A stretch of DNA of 64,000 bases. Origin: PALSA-1444 sp964291045 (GTDB lineage: Bacteria > Chlamydiota > Chlamydiia > Chlamydiales > Rhabdochlamydiaceae). A program made the translations under genes and the position numbers. Below are positions 46,576 through 55,310 of this stretch, piece after piece (within the stretch, counting starts at the first letter, position 1; each line of letters starts with the position of its first letter). The notes below the pieces were generated by a model. That model searched no databases. It saw only the letters and a list, made by a program, of their open reading frames with translations, and was not told the DNA's origin. The stretch is from positions 558,001 through 622,000 of the forward strand of contig NZ_OZ197277.1 in NCBI RefSeq assembly GCF_964291045.1, given 5' to 3'.

Positions 46576-49500
46576 ATGACACCTTACCGAAGTTACACAA
46601 ATAATTCAGAAAAATCTAAACAAATTGAGGATTATTATAAAAAAATAGTTAGCGGCGGAACAAAACAATCGGAAGCTAATAAGCAAGAGGCAGCCTCTAT
46701 CGCATGTCAAACAAGTACAATGAAAAAACTCACGGATATTCGACAGGATAGTTTTCCTGTCGGTGATACAGATCAGATAAGATCTCATATTCAAAGACAA
46801 ACCTGTGTTGTATATAAAGTTAAAACAAAAGAAAATGGGGTATATAAGCCGAATGGATCAGCCTTTTTAATAGCTCCTAATCTTATTATGACTAATAAAC
46901 ATGTTATTCCAACCCAAGAAATAGCAAAGAAAAGCAAATTATTTTATAAAGAACTTGTGGGTAATTCAGAAATAAAAAAGATGGATTCTACGTTCTATTC
47001 AGTATCACTGCTTCCAGATGAAAAAGAGGGAGGATATTTTTTTTCTGGGCCTTTATTAGATTTTACAATCGTAGCAATTGAAGTAAATCAAAATGTACAA
47101 AAAATTATGTCGCATGCTTTCTCATTATCTAGAGTAGGGAAGCTAAAAGTAGACAAATTGGCTGCAATAATACATTATCCTGAAGGTGTAGATGGGGATT
47201 CAGGAGAATTGGACTTAGTAAGAGATTCTATTGGTACCATTCAAAGCGTAGATAATCATTATGCTCACCATGATCTTAAGACACAGCAGGGGTCATCTGG
47301 ATCTCCGATCTTTAATTTAAAGGGTAAGTTAATAGGTCTTCATAGGCAAGGAAAAGGAATTTGTTCCTGTAGTGTAAATAATAGATGTTGTAATGCCTGT
47401 ATCTCTATGAAAAGTATCTTAGCAGAGATGGAAAAAGAAGGACAGACTCAAAAAATAAAAGATTTTTCCTCCATTAAGTCTTCTCTTCTTGAAAAGGATA
47501 TAGGAAGTTGCCAATCCAATCTCCCCCATGTAATTTCATCATTTATAGGAAGAATTAAAGAGTTAGAAGAGATTAAGGAAGCCTTTAAAATCTCAAATAA
47601 AGTAGCTATTGCAGGGATTGGAGGAATGGGAAAAAGCACCTTGAGTTTTAAATATGCATCAGAACTTATTGGTTATCGTTTTATTCATTTTATTAAAGCA
47701 ACAGCACCTGAGGCAATTAGAGCAGGGCTAATTGAACTTGCGATTTTCCTTGGCCTTAATAAAGAGAAGCATAAAGAACCCTTAGCTGAGCTAAAAGGTT
47801 ATCTCCAGCAAATGGCCCTTCCAGGGCTCATTATTATTGATGGGCTCGATGAGGAAAGTTTTTTTCAGGAACTTACAAATCATGTCCCTAATGGAAAAAA
47901 ATGTCAAATTTTAATTTCAACCAGGGTTGGACCTAAAGCTAAGGTAAATGGATTTAACGTGATTCCATTAACACAATTTTCCAATGAAGAGGCGATTTAT
48001 TATCTTACTAAGATGAATAAACCCGTTCAAAAAGAACGATTAGTAGCAGAGATGCTTGCAAAAGAAGTTGGTTATCATCCCCTAGCGCTCTCTCATATTG
48101 CAAGGTATTTAGAGCAAGAGAAGATCTCTCTCTGCGAATATAAAGAGAAATTTGAAGGGTATGATCTTAAACTTCCTGGAAAAGATGACATTAATATTCC
48201 CACAGAAGAGGTATCGGTTTTTATCACTTGGCAAGTCTCTTTATTTGCTATTGGCAATAAAGAGAGAGGTACCTTAGCAATTAATATGATAAAATTTATT
48301 TCAATACTAGGGGAAGAAGATATTCCATTTGATCTACTTAATACCTTTGCTAAAACATTCTATCCTCATGAGGATCAAGTTGCTATTACAGGAGCTATTA
48401 AACTACTTAAAGACTATACGTTTTTTCAAGAAAGGATTGGAGCATTGGATCAGAAAAAATACTATCAAGTTCACTCCCTTGTTCAAAAAGTGACTGCCTA
48501 TCAGCTAAGTCAGGAAGAAAAGAAGCGTATTATTAGAGAAGCCGCCTGTTCACTCCATCAAGAAATTAAGAAATTAAGAAGTTTTCCTCGTATAATTAAT
48601 TGGAATAAATTTAATAGGCTAAGAAGCTTATATCAAGTACATACTCTTAACGTGCATGCAATAGAATATACCCAACAGATGTTAACAATAGAAGATCGTA
48701 TTCAGCTATTTAGCCACCTAGGATGGCTATTAGGTATGCATAGTGATTATGAGATGGAGGTATCACACTCTAGTATGAATGGAGAATGTCAAACCTACGT
48801 AAATCTAGGAATTAAGCTTGGGCAAACGTTTTTTAAAGGATCTGAGTCCTTAGTGATGGCAGAGCTTTATCATTTAAAAGGCGATCGACAGTCAGTAAGA
48901 AAAGGATTGGAAATAAGAGAAAAGATATTGGGGAAAACGTCTGAATATACTGTAGAGAGTTATGAAAAATTATCATTTATTCTTCATATAGAAGGAAATG
49001 CAAATGAAGCCCTAATACTGGCTCAGCATGTGCTTGAAATAAGAAAGAAGAGGACGGAAAAAGTAGATTATTGGATATTAATGAGCTATTCAAATGTGAT
49101 TGATCTTTTAAAAAGATTGGGGAAAAATGAAGAGGCTCTTGCTGTAGTGCATAAGGTATTAGATACAGAGAGCGAAGCTTTAGAATGTATGGATTATTTG
49201 AAAGAGCAGGTTTATAAAGCAATGATTGTTCATTTAAAAGAGCTAGGGAAAAATGAAGACTCCCTTATTGTAATAAAGAAGCTCTTAGAAAGAAGGAGAG
49301 GCGCTTTAGGAGAGGGAAATGAGTTGACATTAGATGGTTATGAATTATTGATTGATTTTTTGAAAAAACTCGGCAGAAATGAAGAGGCCCTTCCCTTAGC
49401 ACTCAAGTTATTAGAGACAAGCAGAAAAATTTTTGGTGAAGGAAATTATAAGACATCAGAGAGTTACGAAAAAATTATTTGTATTTTAAAAGAATTAGGA

Positions 49501-50943
49501 AGGAAGGAAGAAGCTCTTAATCAAGCACAGAAGATGTTAGAGATAAGGAGGGACACTTTAGGTGAGGAAAATGAATGGACATCAGAGAGTTACGAAAAAG
49601 TTATTTGCATTTTAAAAGAATTAGGAAGGAAGGAAGAGGCTCTTAATCAAGCACAGAAGATGTTAGAGATAAGGAGGGACACTTTAGGTGAGGAAAATGA
49701 ATGGACATCAGAGAGTTACGAAAAAGTTATTTGCATTTTAAAAGAATTAGGAAGGAAGGAAGAGGCTCTTACTGTAGCGCAGAGTATGTTAGAGATAAGG
49801 AGGGATACTTTAGGAGAGGAAAATGAATGGACATCAGAGAGTTACGAAAAAGTTATTTGCATTTTAAAAGAATTAGGAAGGACGGAAGAGGCTCTTACTG
49901 TAGCGCAGAGTATGTTAGAGATAAGGAGGGATACTTTAGGAGAGGAAAATGAGTGGACATCAGAGAGTTACGAAAAAGTTATTTGCATTTTAAAAGAATT
50001 AGGAAGGAAGGAAGAGGCTCTTGCTGTAGCGCAGAGTATGTTAGAGATAAGGAGGGATACTTTAGGAGAGGAAAATGAGTGGACATTAGAGAGTTGCGAA
50101 AAAGTTATTTACATTTTAAAAGAGTTAGGAAGGAAGGAAGAGGCTCTTACTATAGCGCAGAGGATGTTAGAGATAAGGAGGGATGCTTTAGGAGAGGGGA
50201 ATCGGCAGACATCAGAGAGTTATAAAAAGGTTATTGGTCTTTTAAAAGAATTAGGAAGGAAGGAAGAGACCCTTATTGTAGTAGAGAAGAGACTAGAAAG
50301 AAGGAGAGCAGCTTTAGGGGAGAGAAATAAGCTTACGGTAGATAGCTATGAACAATTGATTGATTTTTTAAAAAAACTAGGGAGAAATGAAGAGGCCCTC
50401 CCTTTAGCACAGAAGTTATTAGAGATAAAGAGAGAAGTTTTAGATGAAGGGGACTATGAGATATCACAGAGCTATGAACAGGTAATTAATCTTTTAAAAG
50501 AACTAGGAAGAAATGAAGAGGCTCTTACTGTAGTTCATAAGGTGTTAGAAAGAGTAAGGGAAACTTTAGGAGAAGCAGATTATTGGACATTAAGTAGATA
50601 TAGATATGGAATTGCTTTTTTTAAAGAATTAGGGAGAAATGAAGAAGCTATTGATCAAGCACAGAAGACGCTAGAACTAAGTAGAAAAATATTCGGGGAA
50701 GGAAATTATCATACATTCGCGAGTTATGAGCAACTGATTGATCTTTTAAAAGAACTAGGAAGAAATGAAGAGGCTTTTGATGTGGAGGAGAAAATGTTAA
50801 AGATAAGGATAGAAAGATTAGAGGAGGGAGATAAATTAATATTAAACAAAGTTCCAGATATTGATCTTTTAAAAAAACAGAAGAAGACTGAAAAGAGGTT
50901 TAAAGAGCTGCTAAACCTTCTAAATTCAGAGCGCTTTAACTAA
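46576..50943 (+). CDS. Trypsin-like protease - STAND NTPase - TPR protein (copy 2, expanded repeats)
   Basis: 1455 residues with the same layout as copy 1. Trypsin-like triad His109 (TNKHVI), Asp162 (LLDFTIVAIE), Ser241 (QGSSGSPIF); Cys cluster CSCSVNNRCCNAC (263-275). Walker A GIGGMGKST (347-355), Walker B LIIIDGLDEE (418-427), LISTR (446-450), HPLAL and the winged-helix VHSLVQKV. The C-terminus is an array of fifteen 42-residue TPRs (48958-50847), with units 5-9 almost identical. The first 295 residues are nearly the same as in copy 1, then similarity falls sharply. It is 65 bp downstream of copy 1 with a duplicated start context (AATCAAAAAGAG before both ATGs). The gene ends next to an ISAs1 relic. 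Confidence 0.85.
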   Translation: MTPYRSYTNNSEKSKQIEDYYKKIVSGGTKQSEANKQEAASIACQTSTMKKLTDIRQDSFPVGDTDQIRSHIQRQTCVVYKVKTKENGVYKPNGSAFLIAPNLIMTNKHVIPTQEIAKKSKLFYKELVGNSEIKKMDSTFYSVSLLPDEKEGGYFFSGPLLDFTIVAIEVNQNVQKIMSHAFSLSRVGKLKVDKLAAIIHYPEGVDGDSGELDLVRDSIGTIQSVDNHYAHHDLKTQQGSSGSPIFNLKGKLIGLHRQGKGICSCSVNNRCCNACISMKSILAEMEKEGQTQKIKDFSSIKSSLLEKDIGSCQSNLPHVISSFIGRIKELEEIKEAFKISNKVAIAGIGGMGKSTLSFKYASELIGYRFIHFIKATAPEAIRAGLIELAIFLGLNKEKHKEPLAELKGYLQQMALPGLIIIDGLDEESFFQELTNHVPNGKKCQILISTRVGPKAKVNGFNVIPLTQFSNEEAIYYLTKMNKPVQKERLVAEMLAKEVGYHPLALSHIARYLEQEKISLCEYKEKFEGYDLKLPGKDDINIPTEEVSVFITWQVSLFAIGNKERGTLAINMIKFISILGEEDIPFDLLNTFAKTFYPHEDQVAITGAIKLLKDYTFFQERIGALDQKKYYQVHSLVQKVTAYQLSQEEKKRIIREAACSLHQEIKKLRSFPRIINWNKFNRLRSLYQVHTLNVHAIEYTQQMLTIEDRIQLFSHLGWLLGMHSDYEMEVSHSSMNGECQTYVNLGIKLGQTFFKGSESLVMAELYHLKGDRQSVRKGLEIREKILGKTSEYTVESYEKLSFILHIEGNANEALILAQHVLEIRKKRTEKVDYWILMSYSNVIDLLKRLGKNEEALAVVHKVLDTESEALECMDYLKEQVYKAMIVHLKELGKNEDSLIVIKKLLERRRGALGEGNELTLDGYELLIDFLKKLGRNEEALPLALKLLETSRKIFGEGNYKTSESYEKIICILKELGRKEEALNQAQKMLEIRRDTLGEENEWTSESYEKVICILKELGRKEEALNQAQKMLEIRRDTLGEENEWTSESYEKVICILKELGRKEEALTVAQSMLEIRRDTLGEENEWTSESYEKVICILKELGRTEEALTVAQSMLEIRRDTLGEENEWTSESYEKVICILKELGRKEEALAVAQSMLEIRRDTLGEENEWTLESCEKVIYILKELGRKEEALTIAQRMLEIRRDALGEGNRQTSESYKKVIGLLKELGRKEETLIVVEKRLERRRAALGERNKLTVDSYEQLIDFLKKLGRNEEALPLAQKLLEIKREVLDEGDYEISQSYEQVINLLKELGRNEEALTVVHKVLERVRETLGEADYWTLSRYRYGIAFFKELGRNEEAIDQAQKTLELSRKIFGEGNYHTFASYEQLIDLLKELGRNEEAFDVEEKMLKIRIERLEEGDKLILNKVPDIDLLKKQKKTEKRFKELLNLLNSERFN
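48958..50847 (+). repeat. Fifteen 126-bp tandem TPR-coding repeats
   Basis: Unbroken 126-bp periodicity (unit starts 48958, 49084, ... 50722). Units 5-9 (49462-50091) differ at only a few positions, as seen by the recurring GAGAGTTACGAAAAAGTTAT; the outer units are older and diverged. Consensus SYEKVICILKELGRKEEAL, then QAQKMLEIRRDTLGEENEWT. Confidence 0.9.
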
Positions 50944-50968
50944 AATATTTTGATAGTAGATGGCATAC

Positions 50969-50991
50969 GAGTTCCTCAAACAGAGGAACTC
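50969..50991 (+). repeat. Perfect 9-bp hairpin after the STAND operon
   Basis: GAGTTCCTC, AAACA, GAGGAACTC, beginning 26 bp after the stop of copy 2. No T-run follows, so it may be a weak transcript-end structure or part of the ISAs1 relic. Confidence 0.45.
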
Positions 50992-51513
50992 ATGGCACGG
51001 TGTCAGCCCATTGATACTAAAATTCTAGAAGCTAGCAAGACATTTGATGCTCATCTATTTGCAAGTACTATTAAAAGCTCATTTGTGGATTTCCTAGACT
51101 ATAGGCGGAACCAAAAGAGAATTTTATACTCTATTTGGGATCTATCTCTTATCGTTCTTTGTGGCTGTAATACGATTGAAGAAATTGCTAAGTATGCTTA
51201 TCATCAACAAGAGTGGTTTTCATCTATCCTTTGAGAAAACGTCTTTCCACCTTCCCATGAAACCCTATGGTGGTTTTTAATCAAAACTCCTCCTAGAGCC
51301 CTAAAGAATTATTTGCGAAAATGGTTTAGTAAAATTCTCAGGTTCCTTACAAGATCAACTGCTTGCATTAGATGGTAAAAGGGAGCTAGTTTTTTAGGTG
51401 ATATTACCCATATCATAGAATTATTTGCTGCTGAGGATAGGCTTTGTTTTGCTGTAGAGAGGGTTTCAGATAAAACAGTAGAAAAGACCACATTACTGAT
51501 CATTCTAGAGCAA

Positions 51514-52452
51514 ACCTAACTTGCTAGTTGCATGGATGCAAAGGCGATAACAAAAAGCGTTAATTTAAGTTCAAAGCCTCTCTCTGTAACGGCCTGGATC
51601 CATCTTGGCATAAGACGAACAATTCCACTGATAGCCGTTTCAATGTTCTTTCGGATCTTACGTCTATCTTTTTCTATCTCTTTTGGATGCGGTCTTTTTG
51701 AGTTGCTTTTCCTCTCTGCTACGAGCTTGATCCCTTTTTCTTGAAGTAGGTTTTCCTCCCATGCGTAATCCGTATATGCCTTGTCTCCGTATAGCAAACT
51801 TTCTTTTGGTAAAGGAGTGTCGATCAGTTTTAATCCTGTTAAATCATGCTCACTTCCAGGCGAGATAATCATTGCTACCGGATGAGCTGAGGCTGTTATT
51901 AAAAGATGAACTTTTAGCCCTGAAAACCACATCTTATGTGAGGCACTATATCCTAAAAAATGACCTCCATAAAATAAGTGAACACGGTTCTTTCTAACCA
52001 TTCGGCAAGTTGGAACAGGAAAGCTATCAATAATATATTTACTCTCTACTTCTTCTGGGCAAAAGCCTCTCATTACATGTGTCCATAGTTCTTCTGGTAT
52101 CATATGCAGGCGGCGATTGAAACGGCTTTCACTTAACATACGAGGGCAATAGCCGTGTTCTTTTAAAAATTGACACGCCTTCCTTAGATTTCCTCCAAAT
52201 ACCCTTGCTGCAATCAGAGCTGCTAACATTACCTCTGATTGACTCATTTCTTGCCGAGAGTCTGAAATTAATCGAAGTTTACATTGATCATCTAGGTGAC
52301 AAAATAAAGCAATAATATCATAATCACGCATGGTTCCCCCTTCTTGGCGCTAACCAAGTTGTTTTTTGTCTTGGGGAACCTTTTTATAACAATTCAAATT
52401 TTAACTCAAATTTCTCACTTTAATCTATTGCTCATCAACTAGCAAGTTAGGT
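51514..52452 (-). mobile_element. Intact IS982-family insertion sequence
   Basis: A 939-bp element with perfect 17-bp terminal inverted repeats, ACCTAACTTGCTAGTTG (51514-51530) and CAACTAGCAAGTTAGGT (52436-52452). It is flanked by an 8-bp target duplication TAGAGCAA (51506-51513 and 52453-52460). It interrupts the ISAs1 relic. Confidence 0.95.
51516..52331 (-). CDS. IS982-family transposase
   Basis: 271 residues filling the IS. Family features are SESRFNRRLH near residue 68 and a DDE triad suggested by YIIDSFPVP, LLYGDKAYTDYAWEENL and RKNIETAISGIV. The reading frame is uninterrupted, its stop lies in the terminal repeat, and the target duplication is perfect, so the element may be active or recently so. 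Confidence 0.92.
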   Translation of the reverse strand: MRDYDIIALFCHLDDQCKLRLISDSRQEMSQSEVMLAALIAARVFGGNLRKACQFLKEHGYCPRMLSESRFNRRLHMIPEELWTHVMRGFCPEEVESKYIIDSFPVPTCRMVRKNRVHLFYGGHFLGYSASHKMWFSGLKVHLLITASAHPVAMIISPGSEHDLTGLKLIDTPLPKESLLYGDKAYTDYAWEENLLQEKGIKLVAERKSNSKRPHPKEIEKDRRKIRKNIETAISGIVRLMPRWIQAVTERGFELKLTLFVIAFASMQLAS

Positions 52453-53276
52453 TAGAGCAAGTTGATGTAAAGGACGCGATTATATCAGGAGATGCCCATC
52501 TCACTGTGCCAGAATCAGCAGAGAAAATCATCGATGCAAAAGCCGATTACTTACTAGCTGTAAAGAACAACCAACCGTCTCTTTATGCTGAACTGGAGAA
52601 TTTTTTCGATCAAGCTCATGCAGTAGAATGTGAAGGAGTGCCACACCTGTTTTACAAAGAGCTAGATAAAGGGCATGGAAGAATTGAATCTAGGGAAGTC
52701 AGGATTATAGAAGAGTTAGACTTATTCTCTCAAGCAAGTAAATGGGTAAAGTTAGCCTGTTTGATTGAAATCAGAGCAAAGAGAGATAAAAGCGACTCAG
52801 ATGAAGGAGAGCTATCCAGACGATTTTATCTCTCTAGCCGCCAGGTACCAGCAAAAGATTTTGGGAAATAGATCCTGCAACATTGGAGTATTGAAAATCA
52901 ATATTACTTAATAGCGGATGTGACTTTTGAGGAAGATGATAACTTAATAGATAGTAGAAATAGTGCAGAGAACCTAAGATTGTTTAGGAGATTAGCGATG
53001 AATATGGCAGCCGTTGCTGATCCAGAAAGAGGCCTTGCTTCAGTGAGAAGAGCGGCTCATTTTGGAACCAGGTATCTGAAGGGATTTTTGACAACAATTT
53101 CCTGCAGTAAAGTATCAAGTAATTCTAGTTAAAGAGCTCTGCTTTTAAGTTAGTATAGAAAATACTAGGAATAAAGAGAGATGAAGATAAGTAGATCTCT
53201 AAGATTTAACTTAGGTGATTGATTTTTTTAACTTCTTGTTTTTCGCTTTAAATTTTTTGAAGATTTTGAGATTTAC

Positions 53277-54815
53277 CTAAAAATTGATATTATCACGATC
53301 AAATAAAAATGGGATTAAATACCCTTTCAAGTCATTTCGTAAAGCTTGTAATACCGCACATTGATGATCTCTTTGAGTGAGGAGCTTTTCTGCAATTTTG
53401 TAGTGGTGCCACGCCTTTTTGTAGTTAAGCCTCTCTTTAGCAATGACAGCTAAATAGTACTCTACTGTTGCACTTGAAGGATCAAGTTTATGATAGCCCT
53501 CAAGTACTTGTTCAGCCTCTTTTAAACGCCCTAGCTGCATTAAACAAATAGCTCTTTGAAAAAGCCCTGAACGAAAATGAGGATACTTCTTTAAAACTTG
53601 TTCCAGCTGTTTTTGTTTACAGAGGATTGATTCCCGTGTTTCATCGACATGAGAAAATAGGGCCTTAATCCCTTCAATATCTACTTTTTTTGCAAAGTAG
53701 TCATCAATAAGCGTTTCAGGAGAGACTGCCCAATCAAAGGTAAAGTTTCTTAAAGGCAAGAGAAGCTCTCTTCCCTCTTGAATTTTCCCAATGAAAAGAG
53801 AGTTAATCCCTTCAAGGAGGTTAAGTAAGGGATCATGGGGAAGATAAATCCTGGCTTTTTGATAAAGCGTGACAGCTGTCTTAAAGTCATTTAGCCCCCA
53901 AGCAACAGATGCTTGGTTGATATAGGCAAAACCGATCACTTCTTTAAGATTTCTTTGTTGAAGCTTTCTTGTATCAATGCCGAGGTAAAGATCATCTGGG
54001 TAGTTGACACCTCTTGCTGTTGTTTCAATGTTAATGCAGGTATCTTTTGTCTGGTATCTTACGTAGATGTGGCCTGGCGGTGTGATGATTTCTAAAGGAA
54101 GCCCAAGCCTTTGAGCAAGGGAGAGGTATAAAATAGAAACCCCCAAACACACTCCTTCTCTACTATCCATCACAGAGGGCAAAAACGTATAGAGATCGAT
54201 ATCTTTTGCGTAAAGAGAGTGAGGAGGGAAGTGAAACCGCATTTCATGGAAGATGAAATGGTTAATCTTTTGGATGAGCTCTTGAGGAGCCGCATCTTTA
54301 GGAGTTCTTGCTTGAATTTGAAGCGCCATGAGATCAAGAGACGCTTCATACTGCATAATTTGCTCTTGATCTTCATTAAACTGCTCAATGAGAAGACCCC
54401 GGCTTAAATCGATATCTTCTGAAGGGAGATTAAAGAGCTCTTCTTTCGTCCATACATAGTGTCCTGGAAGACTCCTATTATAAAAATGAGAAGAGAGAGT
54501 ATCAATAGCTTGGAGTTGCTGAGAGGTCAGGACAACTTTTTGAGAAGAGGTCCGTTCTGTGATGAGGGTGATGAGAGGCTTAAGATCAACTGAAGGGAGA
54601 AAAAGAGGGTTGCTATTTTGAGTTTCTGATCTACAAGAGAGAAGCGCCCAAGCGTGAGAGAGCGCTTTTTTCCCCTCTTCTTCTTCAGGATAAAGATCGT
54701 AAAAAGAGAGATGCTCAGAAATAGATAAAGGATCTAGGTTCATGAGCTTATCTTGAAGAGATAAGGGAGCAGAATAGATTAGGCACGGAAAGAGAAAAAA
54801 GATCACATACCACAT
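53277..54815 (-). CDS. Exported transglutaminase-like/TPR protein (SirB1-type)
   Basis: 512 residues from the ATG at 54815, giving a typical signal peptide (MWYVIFFLFPCLIYSA). The frame is open to a TTG at 54851, but that would put residues ahead of the signal peptide. Residues of about 180-290 form a transglutaminase-like SirB1 domain, with Cys in REGVCLGVSILYLSLA and His in PPGHIYVRY followed by NIETTARG. The C-terminal half has TPRs (QLGRLKEAEQVLEGYHKLDP). It follows the sycE-like gene by about 50 bp on the same strand, so it may belong to the secretion operon. Catalytic activity is uncertain. Confidence 0.8.
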   Translation of the reverse strand: MWYVIFFLFPCLIYSAPLSLQDKLMNLDPLSISEHLSFYDLYPEEEEGKKALSHAWALLSCRSETQNSNPLFLPSVDLKPLITLITERTSSQKVVLTSQQLQAIDTLSSHFYNRSLPGHYVWTKEELFNLPSEDIDLSRGLLIEQFNEDQEQIMQYEASLDLMALQIQARTPKDAAPQELIQKINHFIFHEMRFHFPPHSLYAKDIDLYTFLPSVMDSREGVCLGVSILYLSLAQRLGLPLEIITPPGHIYVRYQTKDTCINIETTARGVNYPDDLYLGIDTRKLQQRNLKEVIGFAYINQASVAWGLNDFKTAVTLYQKARIYLPHDPLLNLLEGINSLFIGKIQEGRELLLPLRNFTFDWAVSPETLIDDYFAKKVDIEGIKALFSHVDETRESILCKQKQLEQVLKKYPHFRSGLFQRAICLMQLGRLKEAEQVLEGYHKLDPSSATVEYYLAVIAKERLNYKKAWHHYKIAEKLLTQRDHQCAVLQALRNDLKGYLIPFLFDRDNINF

Positions 54816-54863
54816 AACGCTATAGTAAAACGGATGAAAAAGGAAAAGCAAGGAAGAAACGTG

Positions 54864-55310
54864 TTAAGGATGTAAATCAAAAATGGAAGGGGCTTCTTTT
54901 GAGGTAAAGGAGGTTTCTAACGGGTTTTCATTGGTATCAATCGCTTTTTTCCAAAGAAGCGCTTTTTGTAAAAACGCCTCTAAGATGTCAGCAAGTAATA
55001 CTCCTGAAAGAGTCTCTAATTCCACAACGAGAAAAAAGGCAAGTTGGTTATTCCGAGGGGTGTAGCAAAGTACGCCTGTTTCAGAGCGTAATTGATTTTC
55101 TCTTAAAGCCCATTTTAAAAGCTGATCTCTTCCCACTCCAGGAGTAAGCTCTCCTAAAAAGGTAGAAATACACACCTTGTTATTTTCTTCTTTTAGCTGA
55201 AGATGGAGTGTATGATTAATCTCAAGACCGTAGAGTTGCTTAGGATCTGGTATGATGGGATAATCAATGAGTAAAGAGAGATCTGTGATTATTTTAGAAA
55301 AAAGATCCAT
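54864..55310 (-). CDS. Type III secretion chaperone (SycE/Slc1-like)
   Basis: 148 residues, acidic, with the class I chaperone pattern: an N-terminal helix (MDLFSKIITDLSLLIDYP), a beta-rich centre (HTLHLQLKEENNKVCISTFL) and a C-terminal helix (LADILEAFLQKALLWKKAID). It begins directly after the copN stop, in the chlamydial order copN-sycE. Class I chaperones keep effectors secretion-competent; in Chlamydia the gene in this position serves several early effectors. Confidence 0.8.
   Translation of the reverse strand: MDLFSKIITDLSLLIDYPIIPDPKQLYGLEINHTLHLQLKEENNKVCISTFLGELTPGVGRDQLLKWALRENQLRSETGVLCYTPRNNQLAFFLVVELETLSGVLLADILEAFLQKALLWKKAIDTNENPLETSFTSKEAPSIFDLHP

Larger units (their letters stand above)
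50950..53132 (+). pseudogene. ISAs1-family transposase relic, split by an IS982 insertion
   Basis: Left part 50950-51513: the N-terminal associated domain (FVDFLDYRRNQKRILYSIWD, IEEIAKYAYHQQEWF) followed by stop-interrupted sequence leading to DITHIIELFAAEDRLCFAVE. Right part 52453-53132: VKDAIISGDAHLTVPESAEK, ADYLLAVKNNQPSLY, an in-frame TAG after DFGK, then QHWSIENQYYLIADVTFEED and the C-terminus. These are ISAs1 DDE-transposase features. Several stops plus the IS insertion make it non-functional. It lies directly behind the STAND operon. Terminal repeats were not identified. Confidence 0.85.

Noticed and set aside
48958..50847. Regular direct repeats resembling a CRISPR or satellite array
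   Set aside because: The units are 126 bp, contiguous without spacers and perfectly in frame with a TPR protein.
41006..52452. Composite IS982 transposon carrying the STAND operon
   Set aside because: The right IS has its own 8-bp target duplication inside an ISAs1 relic, so it arrived independently; the left copy is decayed and has no matching duplication.
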